Source: an uncultured Mycoplasma sp. (lineage in GTDB: Bacteria; Bacillota_I; Bacilli_A; RF39; UBA660). Taken from it: a stretch of DNA of 6,414 bases. Made by a program: the position numbers and the translations under genes. The notes under the pieces are model-generated. The model did no database searches. It was not told where the DNA came from and saw only the letters and a list, made by a program, of their open reading frames with translations. Position 1 is the stretch's first letter. Every line of letters starts with the position of its first letter. Shown one piece after another: positions 1 to 5,446 of the stretch. The stretch lies in NCBI GenBank assembly GCA_947565485.1, contig CANOGG010000074.1:1-6414 (forward strand). The letters are read 5' to 3'.

Positions 1-474
1 ACAGAAGAGTTGCTTAAAGATGTGAAGAAAAAAGGCGTGGAGGTTTTTTTTGTGACTCTTCATGTGGGACTGGGAACTTTTAGACCAGTGGAAGTAGAAA
101 ATGTCTTGGAGCATAAGATGCATAGTGAGTATTATGAGATGAGTCGGGAAGTGGCAGATAGACTTAATATAGCTAAAAGAGAAAGTCGGCGAATAATAGC
201 AGTAGGGACGACAACGACGAGAGTTCTTGAGACGATTAGTCATAAATATCCCGAGTTTAGAGAGTGTATGGGAAATACAGAGATATTTATTTATCCAGGA
301 TATGACTTTAGGGCGATAGATGGACTTATTACAAATTTTCATTTACCAAAGTCGACTCTTTTGATGCTTGTTAGTGCGCTTGCTTCAAGAGAGATAATTT
401 TGGAGGCTTATAATGAGGCGATAAAAAATAATTATAGATTTTTCTCATTTGGGGATGCGATGTTTATTAAATAA
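1..474 (+). CDS. queA: S-adenosylmethionine:tRNA ribosyltransferase-isomerase, C-terminal part
   Basis: QueA moves the ribosyl part of S-adenosylmethionine onto 7-aminomethyl-7-deazaguanine in the tRNA anticodon, giving epoxyqueuosine; it is a cytoplasmic step of queuosine synthesis. The frame is open from base 1 and the gene starts to the left of the window, so only the last 157 residues are visible; full family members are about 340 residues. Conserved blocks read in order: TEELL at the left edge, [22 protein letters not shown], an [20 protein letters not shown] block with STLLMLVSA following, and the terminal [10 protein letters not shown] signature just before the TAA stop. The apparent TTG start at base 10 is internal. 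No convincing terminator follows. The next gene, 77 bases on, belongs to a toxin-antitoxin module with its own promoter, so it need not share this transcript. Identification is secure. Confidence 0.96.
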   Translation, partial: TEELLKDVKKKGVEVFFVTLHVGLGTFRPVEVENVLEHKMHSEYYEMSREVADRLNIAKRESRRIIAVGTTTTRVLETISHKYPEFRECMGNTEIFIYPGYDFRAIDGLITNFHLPKSTLLMLVSALASREIILEAYNEAIKNNYRFFSFGDAMFIK

Positions 475-512
475 GAATGTTGTTTATCAAAGTATAATTT
501 TGGGATATTTTA

Positions 513-521
513 TGATATAAT
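513..521 (+). promoter_or_regulatory. extended -10 promoter of the antitoxin/fic operon
   Basis: The bases TGATATAAT form a perfect extended -10 (TG, one base, then TATAAT at 516-521). No good -35 lies 17 bases upstream; that position reads TATAAT, so the TG extension probably carries the promoter. Transcription would start near 528, leaving about 24 leader bases before the antitoxin start codon. Confidence 0.6.
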
Positions 522-537
522 ACTAATAGTTTAAAAA

Positions 538-554
538 GTGAGGTGATTTAGTTG
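538..554 (+). promoter_or_regulatory. ribosome binding site deciding a TTG start
   Basis: GTGAGGTGA at 538-546 is a strong Shine-Dalgarno sequence. It lies five bases before TTG at 552-554, which supports the rare TTG as the antitoxin start codon. Confidence 0.7.
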
Positions 555-749
555 AAGAGACAAAAAAATATTAATCAAAAAGCAATTAATGAAAGAATAA
601 AAAAGGTAAATGGGGCAATGGCTCAAGAAGGTATGCCTCTTACTAAAGGTGAAAAAGAAATTTTAAAAAATTGTATTATAGGGAAAACTACTCACGCAAT
701 TGAACGTAAAAAAATACTTTCAAGTTGTAGGAATTATTATGAAAGATAA
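552..749 (+). CDS. VbhA-like antitoxin of a Fic toxin
   Basis: This 65-residue protein sits directly upstream of a fic gene and matches the antitoxin VbhA layout. A helix carries the inhibitory motif, then comes a short LTKGEKEILKNCIIGK segment in which a conserved Gly follows the second helix, then a final helix. In class I Fic systems the antitoxin motif (S/T)xxxE(G/N) places its Glu in the toxin active site and blocks productive ATP binding. Here the motif reads A22-M-A-Q-E26-G27: the inhibitory Glu and the Gly are present, but the first position is Ala rather than Ser or Thr. The start is TTG with a strong ribosome site. The last 11 bases overlap the fic start in another frame, which suggests translational coupling so that antitoxin is made first. 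The class is supported by motif plus context; the toxin's cellular target cannot be read from the sequence. Confidence 0.8.
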   Translation: MKRQKNINQKAINERIKKVNGAMAQEGMPLTKGEKEILKNCIIGKTTHAIERKKILSSCRNYYER

Positions 750-1365
750 ATATAAATATTCTTATGTTGATAATGGTACATATTGTTATCCTAATACAGA
801 TATTTTGATAAATAAGTTAAATATTAAAGATGATAAGACTTTATTTGAAATTGAAAGAAAGTTGGTATCACTTCGGGTTGATGAATTGATAGATAAGCCA
901 ATAAAAGGTAATTTTGATTTTAATCATTTAAAAGCTATTCATCGTTTTTTATTTCAAGATGTTTACAGATGGGCAGGTGTTACAAGAACTTGCGCTATTG
1001 CCAAAAAGGATTTGTTTTGTTTACCAGAATTTATAGATGATTATGCAAAAAATGTATTTGGATTTTTAATTAGTGATAATTATTTTATAAATTATGATTT
1101 TGATACGAAGATTAATAAATTAGTGAATTTATTTTCAGATATAAATGCTTTGCATCCTTTTCGTGAGGGTAATGGAAGAAGTCAAAGAGAGTTTATAGAA
1201 TCACTAGCAAAGGTTATTGGTATTGATTTAGATTTAACATCAGTTCTTAAAATGGATATGATAATTGCAAGTTATGAGGGTATAAATGTTATAATGAGAA
1301 ACTTCTTGCGATATTTATTTCTCATTCGCATGTTATTTCGAAAGAAAATTAAATTAAATATATAA
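739..1365 (+). CDS. fic: Fic-domain AMP-transferase toxin, 3' end probably frameshifted
   Basis: Fic enzymes transfer AMP from ATP to a hydroxyl side chain of a target protein; VbhT-type toxins modify DNA gyrase or topoisomerase IV subunits. The protein is 208 residues. Family hallmarks are the N-terminal YCYPNTDILINKL segment (residues 15-27), the DVYRWAGVTRT block (74-84), a flap near CAIAKKDLFCLPEFI (85-99), and the full motif HPFREGNGRSQR (139-150) with catalytic His139, the metal-binding Glu143 and phosphate-binding Arg147 and Arg150. I chose ATG 739 over the TTG at 700 because AGG at 728-730 gives an eight-base spacing and the TTG lies deep in the antitoxin gene. The terminal 24 residues (185-208) are strongly hydrophobic then basic and unlike Fic tails. 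The neighbouring frame gives NEKLLAIF and stops at 1352, so a single-base loss near 1291 is likely. The catalytic core is upstream of it. The gene is far more AT-rich than uvrC. Confidence 0.93.
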   Translation: MKDKYKYSYVDNGTYCYPNTDILINKLNIKDDKTLFEIERKLVSLRVDELIDKPIKGNFDFNHLKAIHRFLFQDVYRWAGVTRTCAIAKKDLFCLPEFIDDYAKNVFGFLISDNYFINYDFDTKINKLVNLFSDINALHPFREGNGRSQREFIESLAKVIGIDLDLTSVLKMDMIIASYEGINVIMRNFLRYLFLIRMLFRKKIKLNI

Positions 1366-1459
1366 AATTGTTATGTAGTAATGAGTTAAGAATTAAATTA
1401 TTAAATGAAATAAAATGATACAAATATAATACGTATTCTGTGATTTTTGAGAAGATATA

Positions 1460-1494
1460 AAAAGAGTGTCAAGGGAGAAACTCTTTTGTTGTTT
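1460..1494 (+). terminator. probable rho-independent terminator downstream of fic
   Basis: AAAAGAGT (1460-1467) pairs perfectly with ACTCTTTT (1480-1487) around a 12-base loop, followed by a T-rich tail interrupted by G. It lies 95 bases after the fic stop. The long loop and AT-rich stem make it a modest terminator. Confidence 0.5.
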
Positions 1495-1517
1495 AATTTA
1501 GTAATATGGGTTATACT
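1489..1517 (+). promoter_or_regulatory. promoter of the truncated signal-anchored ORF
   Basis: TTGTTT (1489-1494) and TATACT (1512-1517) are spaced by exactly 17 bases. This places transcription start near 1524, at the ribosome site (AGGTGA, 1524-1529) of the ORF starting at 1537. The -35 overlaps the tail of the preceding hairpin. Confidence 0.5.
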
Positions 1518-1536
1518 AATAATAGGTGAATGAGAT

Positions 1537-1704
1537 ATGCATTATTATGAAAAATTATTAATATTAGTGGTTTTATTTTTGGGAGTGACAATTGGAACAG
1601 CAGGTATCATTGGAGTTTATGCGAATAGTAAGAATAAACAGCCAGAGGGACCTGTGAAATCGTCCAATAACGCAATAATTATAGGAGATGTTAGATACTT
1701 TTAA
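1537..1704 (+). pseudogene. 5' fragment of a signal-anchored protein, possibly an SGNH/GDSL hydrolase
   Basis: This 55-residue ORF begins with ATG seven bases after AGGTGA. It opens with a short polar stretch and a hydrophobic helix (about residues 7-29, LLILVVLFLG then a Gly-rich half ending VYA), a signal peptide or membrane anchor. A Lys/Pro/Ser-rich linker follows, then NNAIIIGDVRYF and a stop. Secreted SGNH/GDSL hydrolases of Firmicutes often have the same plan: signal anchor, short linker, then a block I of the form IIIGDSR. Here the catalytic Ser position is Val and the protein ends four residues later, inside the 3' end of the opposing yigZ gene. I infer a gene whose body was deleted. 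It could instead be a genuine small membrane protein, since promoter and ribosome site are intact. The reading frame is certain; the family is tentative. Confidence 0.45.
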
Positions 1705-2044
1705 TTACTTCTTTGGCAGCATTACTATAAGCACGTATAAGACCACCAGCGCCGAGTTTGATACCACCAAAGTAGCGAACGACAACAATAAGAGTGTTGT
1801 TTAAATTATTTTTGTCGATGATGTTAAGGATAGGCATGCCTGCTGTGCCACCGGGTTCTTTGTCATCGCTTTTTTTGATGTTGTTGTCTATTTTGTAGGC
1901 GAAGGGCAGATGACGAGCTTTCTTGTGTTCTTTTTTTAATTCTGATAAAATACTAGTTATTTCTTCTAGATTGTTTACTTCATAGTAGTAGGCAATAAAT
2001 TTAGATTTTTTAATTTCTAAGTTATAAGTGTTTATTAGTTTCAT
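1691..2044 (-). CDS. yigZ: YigZ/IMPACT family protein, N-terminal domain only
   Basis: The protein shows the UPF0029/IMPACT fold signatures: KKSKFIAYYYEV near the start, HKKARHLPFAYKI, DDKEPGGTAGMPIL, and VVVRYFGGIKLGAGGLIRAY near the end. In bacteria the family (E. coli YigZ, B. subtilis YvyE) is cytoplasmic and its role is poorly defined; eukaryotic IMPACT regulates translation through Gcn2. Bacterial members are usually about 205-215 residues with a C-terminal DUF1949 domain. This one is 117 residues and stops just after the helix that closes the first domain. I chose ATG at 2044 because AGGTGA (2058-2053 on the minus strand) lies eight bases upstream; the longer GTG start at 2056 would fall inside that ribosome site. 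Its last 14 bases overlap the opposing truncated ORF, suggesting that both were cut by one deletion. It is transcribed divergently from uvrC. Confidence 0.88.
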   Translation of the reverse strand: MKLINTYNLEIKKSKFIAYYYEVNNLEEITSILSELKKEHKKARHLPFAYKIDNNIKKSDDKEPGGTAGMPILNIIDKNNLNNTLIVVVRYFGGIKLGAGGLIRAYSNAAKEVIKSI

Positions 2045-2064
2045 AGTTTTGGTCACCTAATTTT

Positions 2065-2070
2065 ATTATA
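2065..2070 (-). promoter_or_regulatory. -10 box for yigZ
   Basis: On the minus strand TATAAT (2070-2065) lies just upstream of the yigZ ribosome site. No good -35 is visible at 17 bases. Transcription would begin near 2058, leaving a leader of only about 15 bases. Confidence 0.4.
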
Positions 2071-2107
2071 CATTAAATTGGAAGTTTTTTGTAGTATTAT
2101 TTGGAAA

Positions 2108-2136
2108 TAGACTTTTGGGGAGAAATTTGATAAAAT
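2108..2136 (+). promoter_or_regulatory. promoter of uvrC
   Basis: TAGACT (2108-2113, four of six matches to TTGACA) is 17 bases from TAAAAT (2131-2136). The latter is preceded by TGA, giving an extended -10. Transcription would start near 2143, about 20 bases before the ribosome site GAGGG (2162-2166). Confidence 0.55.
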
Positions 2137-2174
2137 AAAATTAGGTAATAGATTAAATTAAGAGGGCGATTTGT

Positions 2175-3959
2175 ATGTTTAAGGAGAAATTAAAGTTAGT
2201 GCCACATCTTCCTGGTTCTTATCAGATGAAGAATAGTGAGGGTGTTATTATATATGTTGGGAAAGCAAAAGATTTAAATAAAAGAGTTAATTCTTATTTT
2301 AATAGGCCACATACAGGCAAGACCGCGAAAATGGTTAGTGAAGTGGCAGATTTTGAGTATATTGTGGCAGGAAGTGAAACAGAGGCTTTTTTGTTAGAGT
2401 TTAATCTCATTAAGCATTATGACCCGAAGTATAATATTTTACTTAAAGATGATAAGAGTTATCCATATATTGAATATATTAGTAAGCCATATCCAAGACT
2501 GCAAGTGGCAAGATATCTCACAGTAAAAAAGAAAGATAAGAAGATGCTTTTTGGGCCTTATCCTAATGCGTATGCGGCAAGAAGAATAGTGGCCTTGATA
2601 AATAGGTTATATCCTCTAAAAAAGTGTGAGACAATGCAAAAAAAGGTTTGTTTGTATCATCATATTGGTGAGTGTTTAGGCTATTGTGAGAAAAATGTTG
2701 ATAGTGAGAAATTAAAAGAGATGGAGACGGAAATACTTTCTTTTTTAAAGGGTAATGCGGATATATTAAGAGAGAGGATACTTGAGAAAATAAATGTTTA
2801 TAGTAATAATCTTAATTTTGAGATGGCGATGGAGCTTAAAAAAGAGCTTGATTATATAAATGTTGTGATGGAAAAGCAGAAGATGGAGTTACATGACTTT
2901 GTTAATAGAGATGTAGTAGGTTTTTATTTTGATAAAGGTTTTCTTAGTGTACAAATACTATTTCTTAGAAATGGAAGAATGGTTGGGGGACATACAGATA
3001 TATTTCCAGTCGTTAGTACATATCAGGATGAATTAGATTATTATATTATGAATTTTTATAGTAGACATGAGGTGCCGAAAGAAATATTAGTACCGAGTGA
3101 TATAAATATAGATATTCTAAAAGAGTTAATAGATACTAATATGGTAGTGCCACAAAAGGGGAAGAAGAAAAATTTACTTGATATGGCGAACATGAATGCA
3201 AAGATTAATTTGGAGAATGAGTTAGAGATTGTCATAAGAGATGAGGAGAAAACGATTGTTGCTAATGAGGAGTTAAGAGAAATGCTGGGACTTAAGAAGC
3301 TTGATAGAATTGATTTGTTTGATAATTCCAATCTTTTTGGCGAGTTTACAGTTAGTTGTATGGTGGTTTTTAAAAATGGCCGACCAGCGAAAAAGGAATA
3401 TCGGAAGTATAAGATTAGCTTAGAGAAAAATGATGATTATCATACGATGCAGGAAGTTATTTATAGGCGTTATTATAGGGCACTTGTCGATAAGACAGAG
3501 ATGCCAGACCTTATTATTGTTGATGGAGGAATTACGCAGATTAATGCGTGCTTAGAAATATTAAATGACCTTGATTTAAATTTGAGGGTATGTGGGCTTA
3601 GGAAGAATGATAAGCATAGAACAAATGATTTGGTGGATTCTCTTGGGTACAGAGTTGTTCCTTTAGATAAGAATAGCAATGTGTTTCATTATTTAACAAG
3701 GATGCAGGATGAGGTACATAGATATACGATAAGTTATCACCGGACGATTCGAAGTAAAGGAGCAATCGCAAGTGTGCTGGATAATATTGAGGGGATTGGA
3801 GCGAAAAGGAAGAAAGAGCTCATTAAGACTTTTGGAAGTGTTGCGAAAATGAGAGGGGCTAGTGTTGAAGAGTTAAGTAAAATATTACCGGTGAATGTGG
3901 CGGAAAATTTGAAAGAATATTTAGAAAAGTGGAATGAAGAGAAGAAAAATAAAGAGTGA
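2175..3959 (+). CDS. uvrC: excinuclease ABC subunit C
   Basis: UvrC makes both incisions around a DNA lesion held by UvrB in nucleotide excision repair. The 594-residue protein is full length and shows every domain. The N-terminal GIY-YIG nuclease (about 11-90) has G14-S-Y16, Y27-V-G29, Arg37 and catalytic Glu75; the usual Ile of GIY is Ser. Four cysteines, C151, C159, C167 and C171, match the cluster that binds 4Fe-4S in UvrC. A UVR motif for UvrB contact lies at about 202-236. The C-terminal RNase H-like nuclease (about 375-525) carries a DDH triad at D383 (FDNSN), D450 (IIVDGG) and H515 (QDEVHRY). Helix-hairpin-helix repeats follow at about 535-583 (NIEGIGAKRKKEL). ATG 2175 is placed eight bases after GAGGG. 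The TGA stop lies inside the terminator stem, so the gene appears to be monocistronic. Base composition is higher in G+C than in the flanking accessory genes. Confidence 0.98.
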   Translation: MFKEKLKLVPHLPGSYQMKNSEGVIIYVGKAKDLNKRVNSYFNRPHTGKTAKMVSEVADFEYIVAGSETEAFLLEFNLIKHYDPKYNILLKDDKSYPYIEYISKPYPRLQVARYLTVKKKDKKMLFGPYPNAYAARRIVALINRLYPLKKCETMQKKVCLYHHIGECLGYCEKNVDSEKLKEMETEILSFLKGNADILRERILEKINVYSNNLNFEMAMELKKELDYINVVMEKQKMELHDFVNRDVVGFYFDKGFLSVQILFLRNGRMVGGHTDIFPVVSTYQDELDYYIMNFYSRHEVPKEILVPSDINIDILKELIDTNMVVPQKGKKKNLLDMANMNAKINLENELEIVIRDEEKTIVANEELREMLGLKKLDRIDLFDNSNLFGEFTVSCMVVFKNGRPAKKEYRKYKISLEKNDDYHTMQEVIYRRYYRALVDKTEMPDLIIVDGGITQINACLEILNDLDLNLRVCGLRKNDKHRTNDLVDSLGYRVVPLDKNSNVFHYLTRMQDEVHRYTISYHRTIRSKGAIASVLDNIEGIGAKRKKELIKTFGSVAKMRGASVEELSKILPVNVAENLKEYLEKWNEEKKNKE

Positions 3960-3986
3960 AACTTATAAAACTTGCTCTTTTTTGTT
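3951..3986 (+). terminator. rho-independent terminator of uvrC
   Basis: AAAGAG (3951-3956) pairs with CTCTTT (3975-3980), extended inward by two G-T wobbles and one A-T pair around a loop of about 12 bases. TTTTTTGTT at 3978-3986 forms the tail. The stem includes the uvrC stop codon. Confidence 0.65.
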
Positions 3987-4034
3987 GGGGAAATTGTTTA
4001 AAATTGATGGTTGAATCGCAGTTTTAATTTTTTA

Positions 4035-4063
4035 TTAACAAATTGATAATAACATATTATTTT
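4035..4063 (+). promoter_or_regulatory. possible promoter of the unknown gene at 4108
   Basis: TTAACA (4035-4040) and TATTTT (4058-4063) are separated by 17 bases; TATTAT at 4055-4060 is an alternative -10. The whole stretch is so AT-rich that weak matches are expected by chance. Nothing else is seen between the uvrC terminator and the ribosome site at 4092-4098. Confidence 0.25.
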
Positions 4064-4107
4064 TTTCTCTTTTGTGTGTTATTCTTTTTTTGAGGGAGAG
4101 ATGAAAA

Positions 4108-4476
4108 ATGATTATTAATAACGAAAAAATTAAAAGTATTCAAGATTTGGAAAGAAAAATTGAAGAGTGTGATATTAAATTAGAAAAAGCTACTTTAATG
4201 GAAAAGGTGGATTTAAAAGAGGAAAAAGAAAGATTAGAAGAGTTACATTTTCTTATTAGACTTTCTAATTTTGATATTGAAGCTTTATATGGTATTTTTT
4301 CAATAGGAACAATAGAAAGTGTTATAGCTGATTTAACTTCGGTTATTGTAGGTTGTAAGTATGTATCCAAAGTGCAATATACAGTAGAGTCAGTACCATA
4401 TAATTCTATTAAACATAGAATTTTTGATTCTGGGTATGAACGTATTCCAAATTGGCATAAAGAAAAGTGGTTATAG
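4108..4476 (+). CDS. hypothetical protein, probable N-terminal part of a frameshifted gene
   Basis: I do not recognise this family. The 122 residues start at ATG 4108, after a purine-rich ribosome site (GAGGGAGAG, 4092-4100). Residues 6-50 are strongly charged with hydrophobics in heptad-like spacing (SIQDLERKIEECDIKLEK, then KEEKERLEEL), so an N-terminal coiled coil is likely. A more globular part follows with a hydrophobic IESVIADLTSVIVGCKYV stretch and an aromatic-rich end. There is no signal peptide and no clear membrane helix. Ten bases before the stop the next frame opens and continues for 200 codons with no ribosome site. Adding one base in the A run at 4463-4466 would join the two as KEKVVIEPDITYPEAW. 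I therefore read it as the front part of one protein of about 320 residues. Low G+C suggests acquired DNA. Confidence 0.7.
   Translation: MIINNEKIKSIQDLERKIEECDIKLEKATLMEKVDLKEEKERLEELHFLIRLSNFDIEALYGIFSIGTIESVIADLTSVIVGCKYVSKVQYTVESVPYNSIKHRIFDSGYERIPNWHKEKWL
4461..4470 (+). other. probable frameshift site joining two ORFs
   Basis: The bases AGAAAAGTGG contain the switch between the two reading frames. In the first frame codons GAA AAG TGG lead to a stop two codons later; one extra A gives GAA AAA GTG and enters the downstream frame. The run is only four A, so a real mutation, an assembly error and slippage on A-AAG are all possible. Confidence 0.5.
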
Positions 4477-5069
4477 AGCCAGACATTACTTATCCTGAGG
4501 CTTGGGTTACGCCTTTTAAAGGTTGTGTTTTAGGAGAGATGACTTCTTATGATGAAACTTTTAACTACTTGAGGTTAGCTAAGTTAACAGATTCAAATTT
4601 TGTATCTTTAATTAATGAACCACTATATATTAAAGACTTTATTCAATATGTAGCTAATTATAGAAAGCAAGAAAAGAAGTTTGATATATCTTTAGAAGAA
4701 TTAAAATTTTTAGAGGAGGAATTTTTAGTACATAATAAAGAGAAATATACGATACATAAATTGTTGAGAAAAGAGGAGAAAACGAATGATTATGTAGATA
4801 GAATTGAGAGGTATAATTTAAAAGATTTAGGTGAAGTTATAGCTAGTTTAGTTAGTATGATAATGGGAAGAGATTATAATTTTGCTTTGGAAGATGACTT
4901 GATAGAATATAAATTTTATGTTGGGCAAAAAGCGGTTATAAAAGAAGGTGATGATGTCTATTTAGAATTAGTTAAGACTTCATTTAAAGAAGGGGAGGAA
5001 TATGTTTGTTTAGCACATAATATTTCTTTAAAGAGAATTAGGGAATATTTGGGTTCTAGTAAGCTATAA
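4467..5069 (+). CDS. hypothetical protein, probable C-terminal part of the same frameshifted gene
   Basis: This frame is open from just after a stop at 4458-4460 to TAA at 5067. The only start that uses nearly all of it is GTG 4467, inside the end of the previous ORF, with no Shine-Dalgarno sequence upstream (the bases read ATTGGCATAAAGAAAA). The protein, 200 residues from GTG, is soluble and acidic to neutral, rich in Glu, Lys and Tyr. Visible segments are EPDITYPEAWVTPFKGC at the front, a charged helical middle (FDISLEELKFLEEEFLVHNK), a hydrophobic LGEVIASLVSMIMG helix, and a beta-rich end (IEYKFYVGQKAVIKEGDDVYLELVKTSF and beyond, given here as positions about 146-175). No enzyme motif or known domain is evident to me. 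It is best read with 4108-4476 as one interrupted gene; a separate coupled gene is the alternative. Confidence 0.65.
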   Translation: MVIEPDITYPEAWVTPFKGCVLGEMTSYDETFNYLRLAKLTDSNFVSLINEPLYIKDFIQYVANYRKQEKKFDISLEELKFLEEEFLVHNKEKYTIHKLLRKEEKTNDYVDRIERYNLKDLGEVIASLVSMIMGRDYNFALEDDLIEYKFYVGQKAVIKEGDDVYLELVKTSFKEGEEYVCLAHNISLKRIREYLGSSKL

Positions 5070-5090
5070 AAAAATAAAGATAAAGTTTTG

Positions 5091-5333
5091 ATGATTATTT
5101 TTCGATTTTTAGGATATGTGGATTTTTATCGAAGAGAGAATAGAATACAAAATATAACAAAGGAACAATTAGAATTGTTAAAAGTAAACTTTTATGAGAT
5201 GTATAGGAAAAAAGAAGAGGAATATGTTCAAAACAATATTATTCCAGGTGGTTTTAAAAAGTCATGTGCATCAAATTGGGGATATTCAACAGGTTATATA
5301 CATGATTATGCTCGGAAAAGAAGGAGAACTTAG
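5091..5333 (+). CDS. small basic hypothetical protein, possible HTH
   Basis: The ORF gives 80 residues from ATG 5091, with only a weak ribosome site (AAAG, 5082-5085). It lies in the same frame as the preceding ORF, separated by one TAA at 5067 and seven sense codons, so it could be a distal part of a decayed longer gene. I do not recognise the family. The middle is helical and charged (NITKEQLELLKVNFYEMY). The C-terminal third, SCASNWGYSTGYIHDYARK followed by RRRT, has the spacing and aromatic pattern of a small helix-turn-helix with a basic tail, which could bind DNA or RNA; this is a guess from pattern alone. It is followed 12 bases on by a strong terminator, so it closes the transcription unit begun at 4108. 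Confidence 0.5.
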   Translation: MIIFRFLGYVDFYRRENRIQNITKEQLELLKVNFYEMYRKKEEEYVQNNIIPGGFKKSCASNWGYSTGYIHDYARKRRRT

Positions 5334-5345
5334 TAATATTATAGT

Positions 5346-5385
5346 TACAGTTTAATTGGGATACCTAATTAAGCTGTATTTTTTT
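5346..5385 (+). terminator. strong rho-independent terminator
   Basis: Bases 5346-5360 pair with 5364-5378 to give a stem of about 15 pairs (two G-T wobbles) capped by the triloop ATA. Seven T follow at 5379-5385. This is the best hairpin in the window and ends the accessory transcription unit. Confidence 0.9.
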
Positions 5386-5397
5386 CGTATACTATTA

Positions 5398-5426
5398 TTG
5401 AATTTGAGATATTTTTTAAGTATAAT
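5398..5426 (+). promoter_or_regulatory. near-consensus promoter of the rnfC-like gene
   Basis: TTGAAT (5398-5403) and TATAAT (5421-5426) are spaced by 17 bases. Transcription would start near 5433, right at the AGGAGA ribosome site (5434-5439), giving a very short leader before ATG 5447. Confidence 0.75.
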
Positions 5427-5446
5427 TATAATTAGGAGAAGATGTT

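Larger units (their letters stand above)
2055..2146. repeat. 13-bp inverted repeat in the divergent yigZ-uvrC promoter region
   Basis: ACCTAATTTTATT at 2055-2067 is repeated as its exact reverse complement at 2134-2146, with 66 bases between. Each arm overlaps or directly follows the -10 of the gene read away from it, so both genes have almost the same initiation region (a -10, then AAAATTAGGT). It could be a shared operator or chance similarity of AT-rich start sites. Confidence 0.6.

Noticed and set aside
700..738. TTG start extending fic by 13 codons
   Set aside because: It lies inside the antitoxin gene without a ribosome site, whereas ATG 739 has AGG eight bases upstream.
1296..1323. 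GAGAAA/TTTCTC inverted repeat at the fic 3' end
   Set aside because: Only six pairs, inside a coding region with no T tail; likely chance.
1425..1437. TATAAT box and AATACGTATT palindrome after fic
   Set aside because: No -35 partner and no gene directly downstream before the hairpin; short palindromes are expected in such AT-rich sequence.
2045..2056. GTG start extending yigZ by four codons
   Set aside because: The GTG is part of the AGGTGA ribosome site that serves ATG 2044.
3056..3331. Minus-strand ORF of 91 codons
   Set aside because: It lies wholly inside uvrC, is Ser/Phe-rich as antisense shadows of Glu/Lys codons are, and has no ribosome site.
3473..3679. Minus-strand ORF of 68 codons
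   Set aside because: Antisense shadow inside the conserved nuclease domain of uvrC.
4101..4118. Five-codon leader ORF starting at ATG 4101
   Set aside because: It overlaps the start of the 4108 gene and has no regulatory features such as repeated codons or competing hairpins.
4140..4370. Minus-strand ORF of 76 codons
   Set aside because: Antisense of the coiled-coil coding segment; Ser/Leu/Ile-rich composition fits a shadow.
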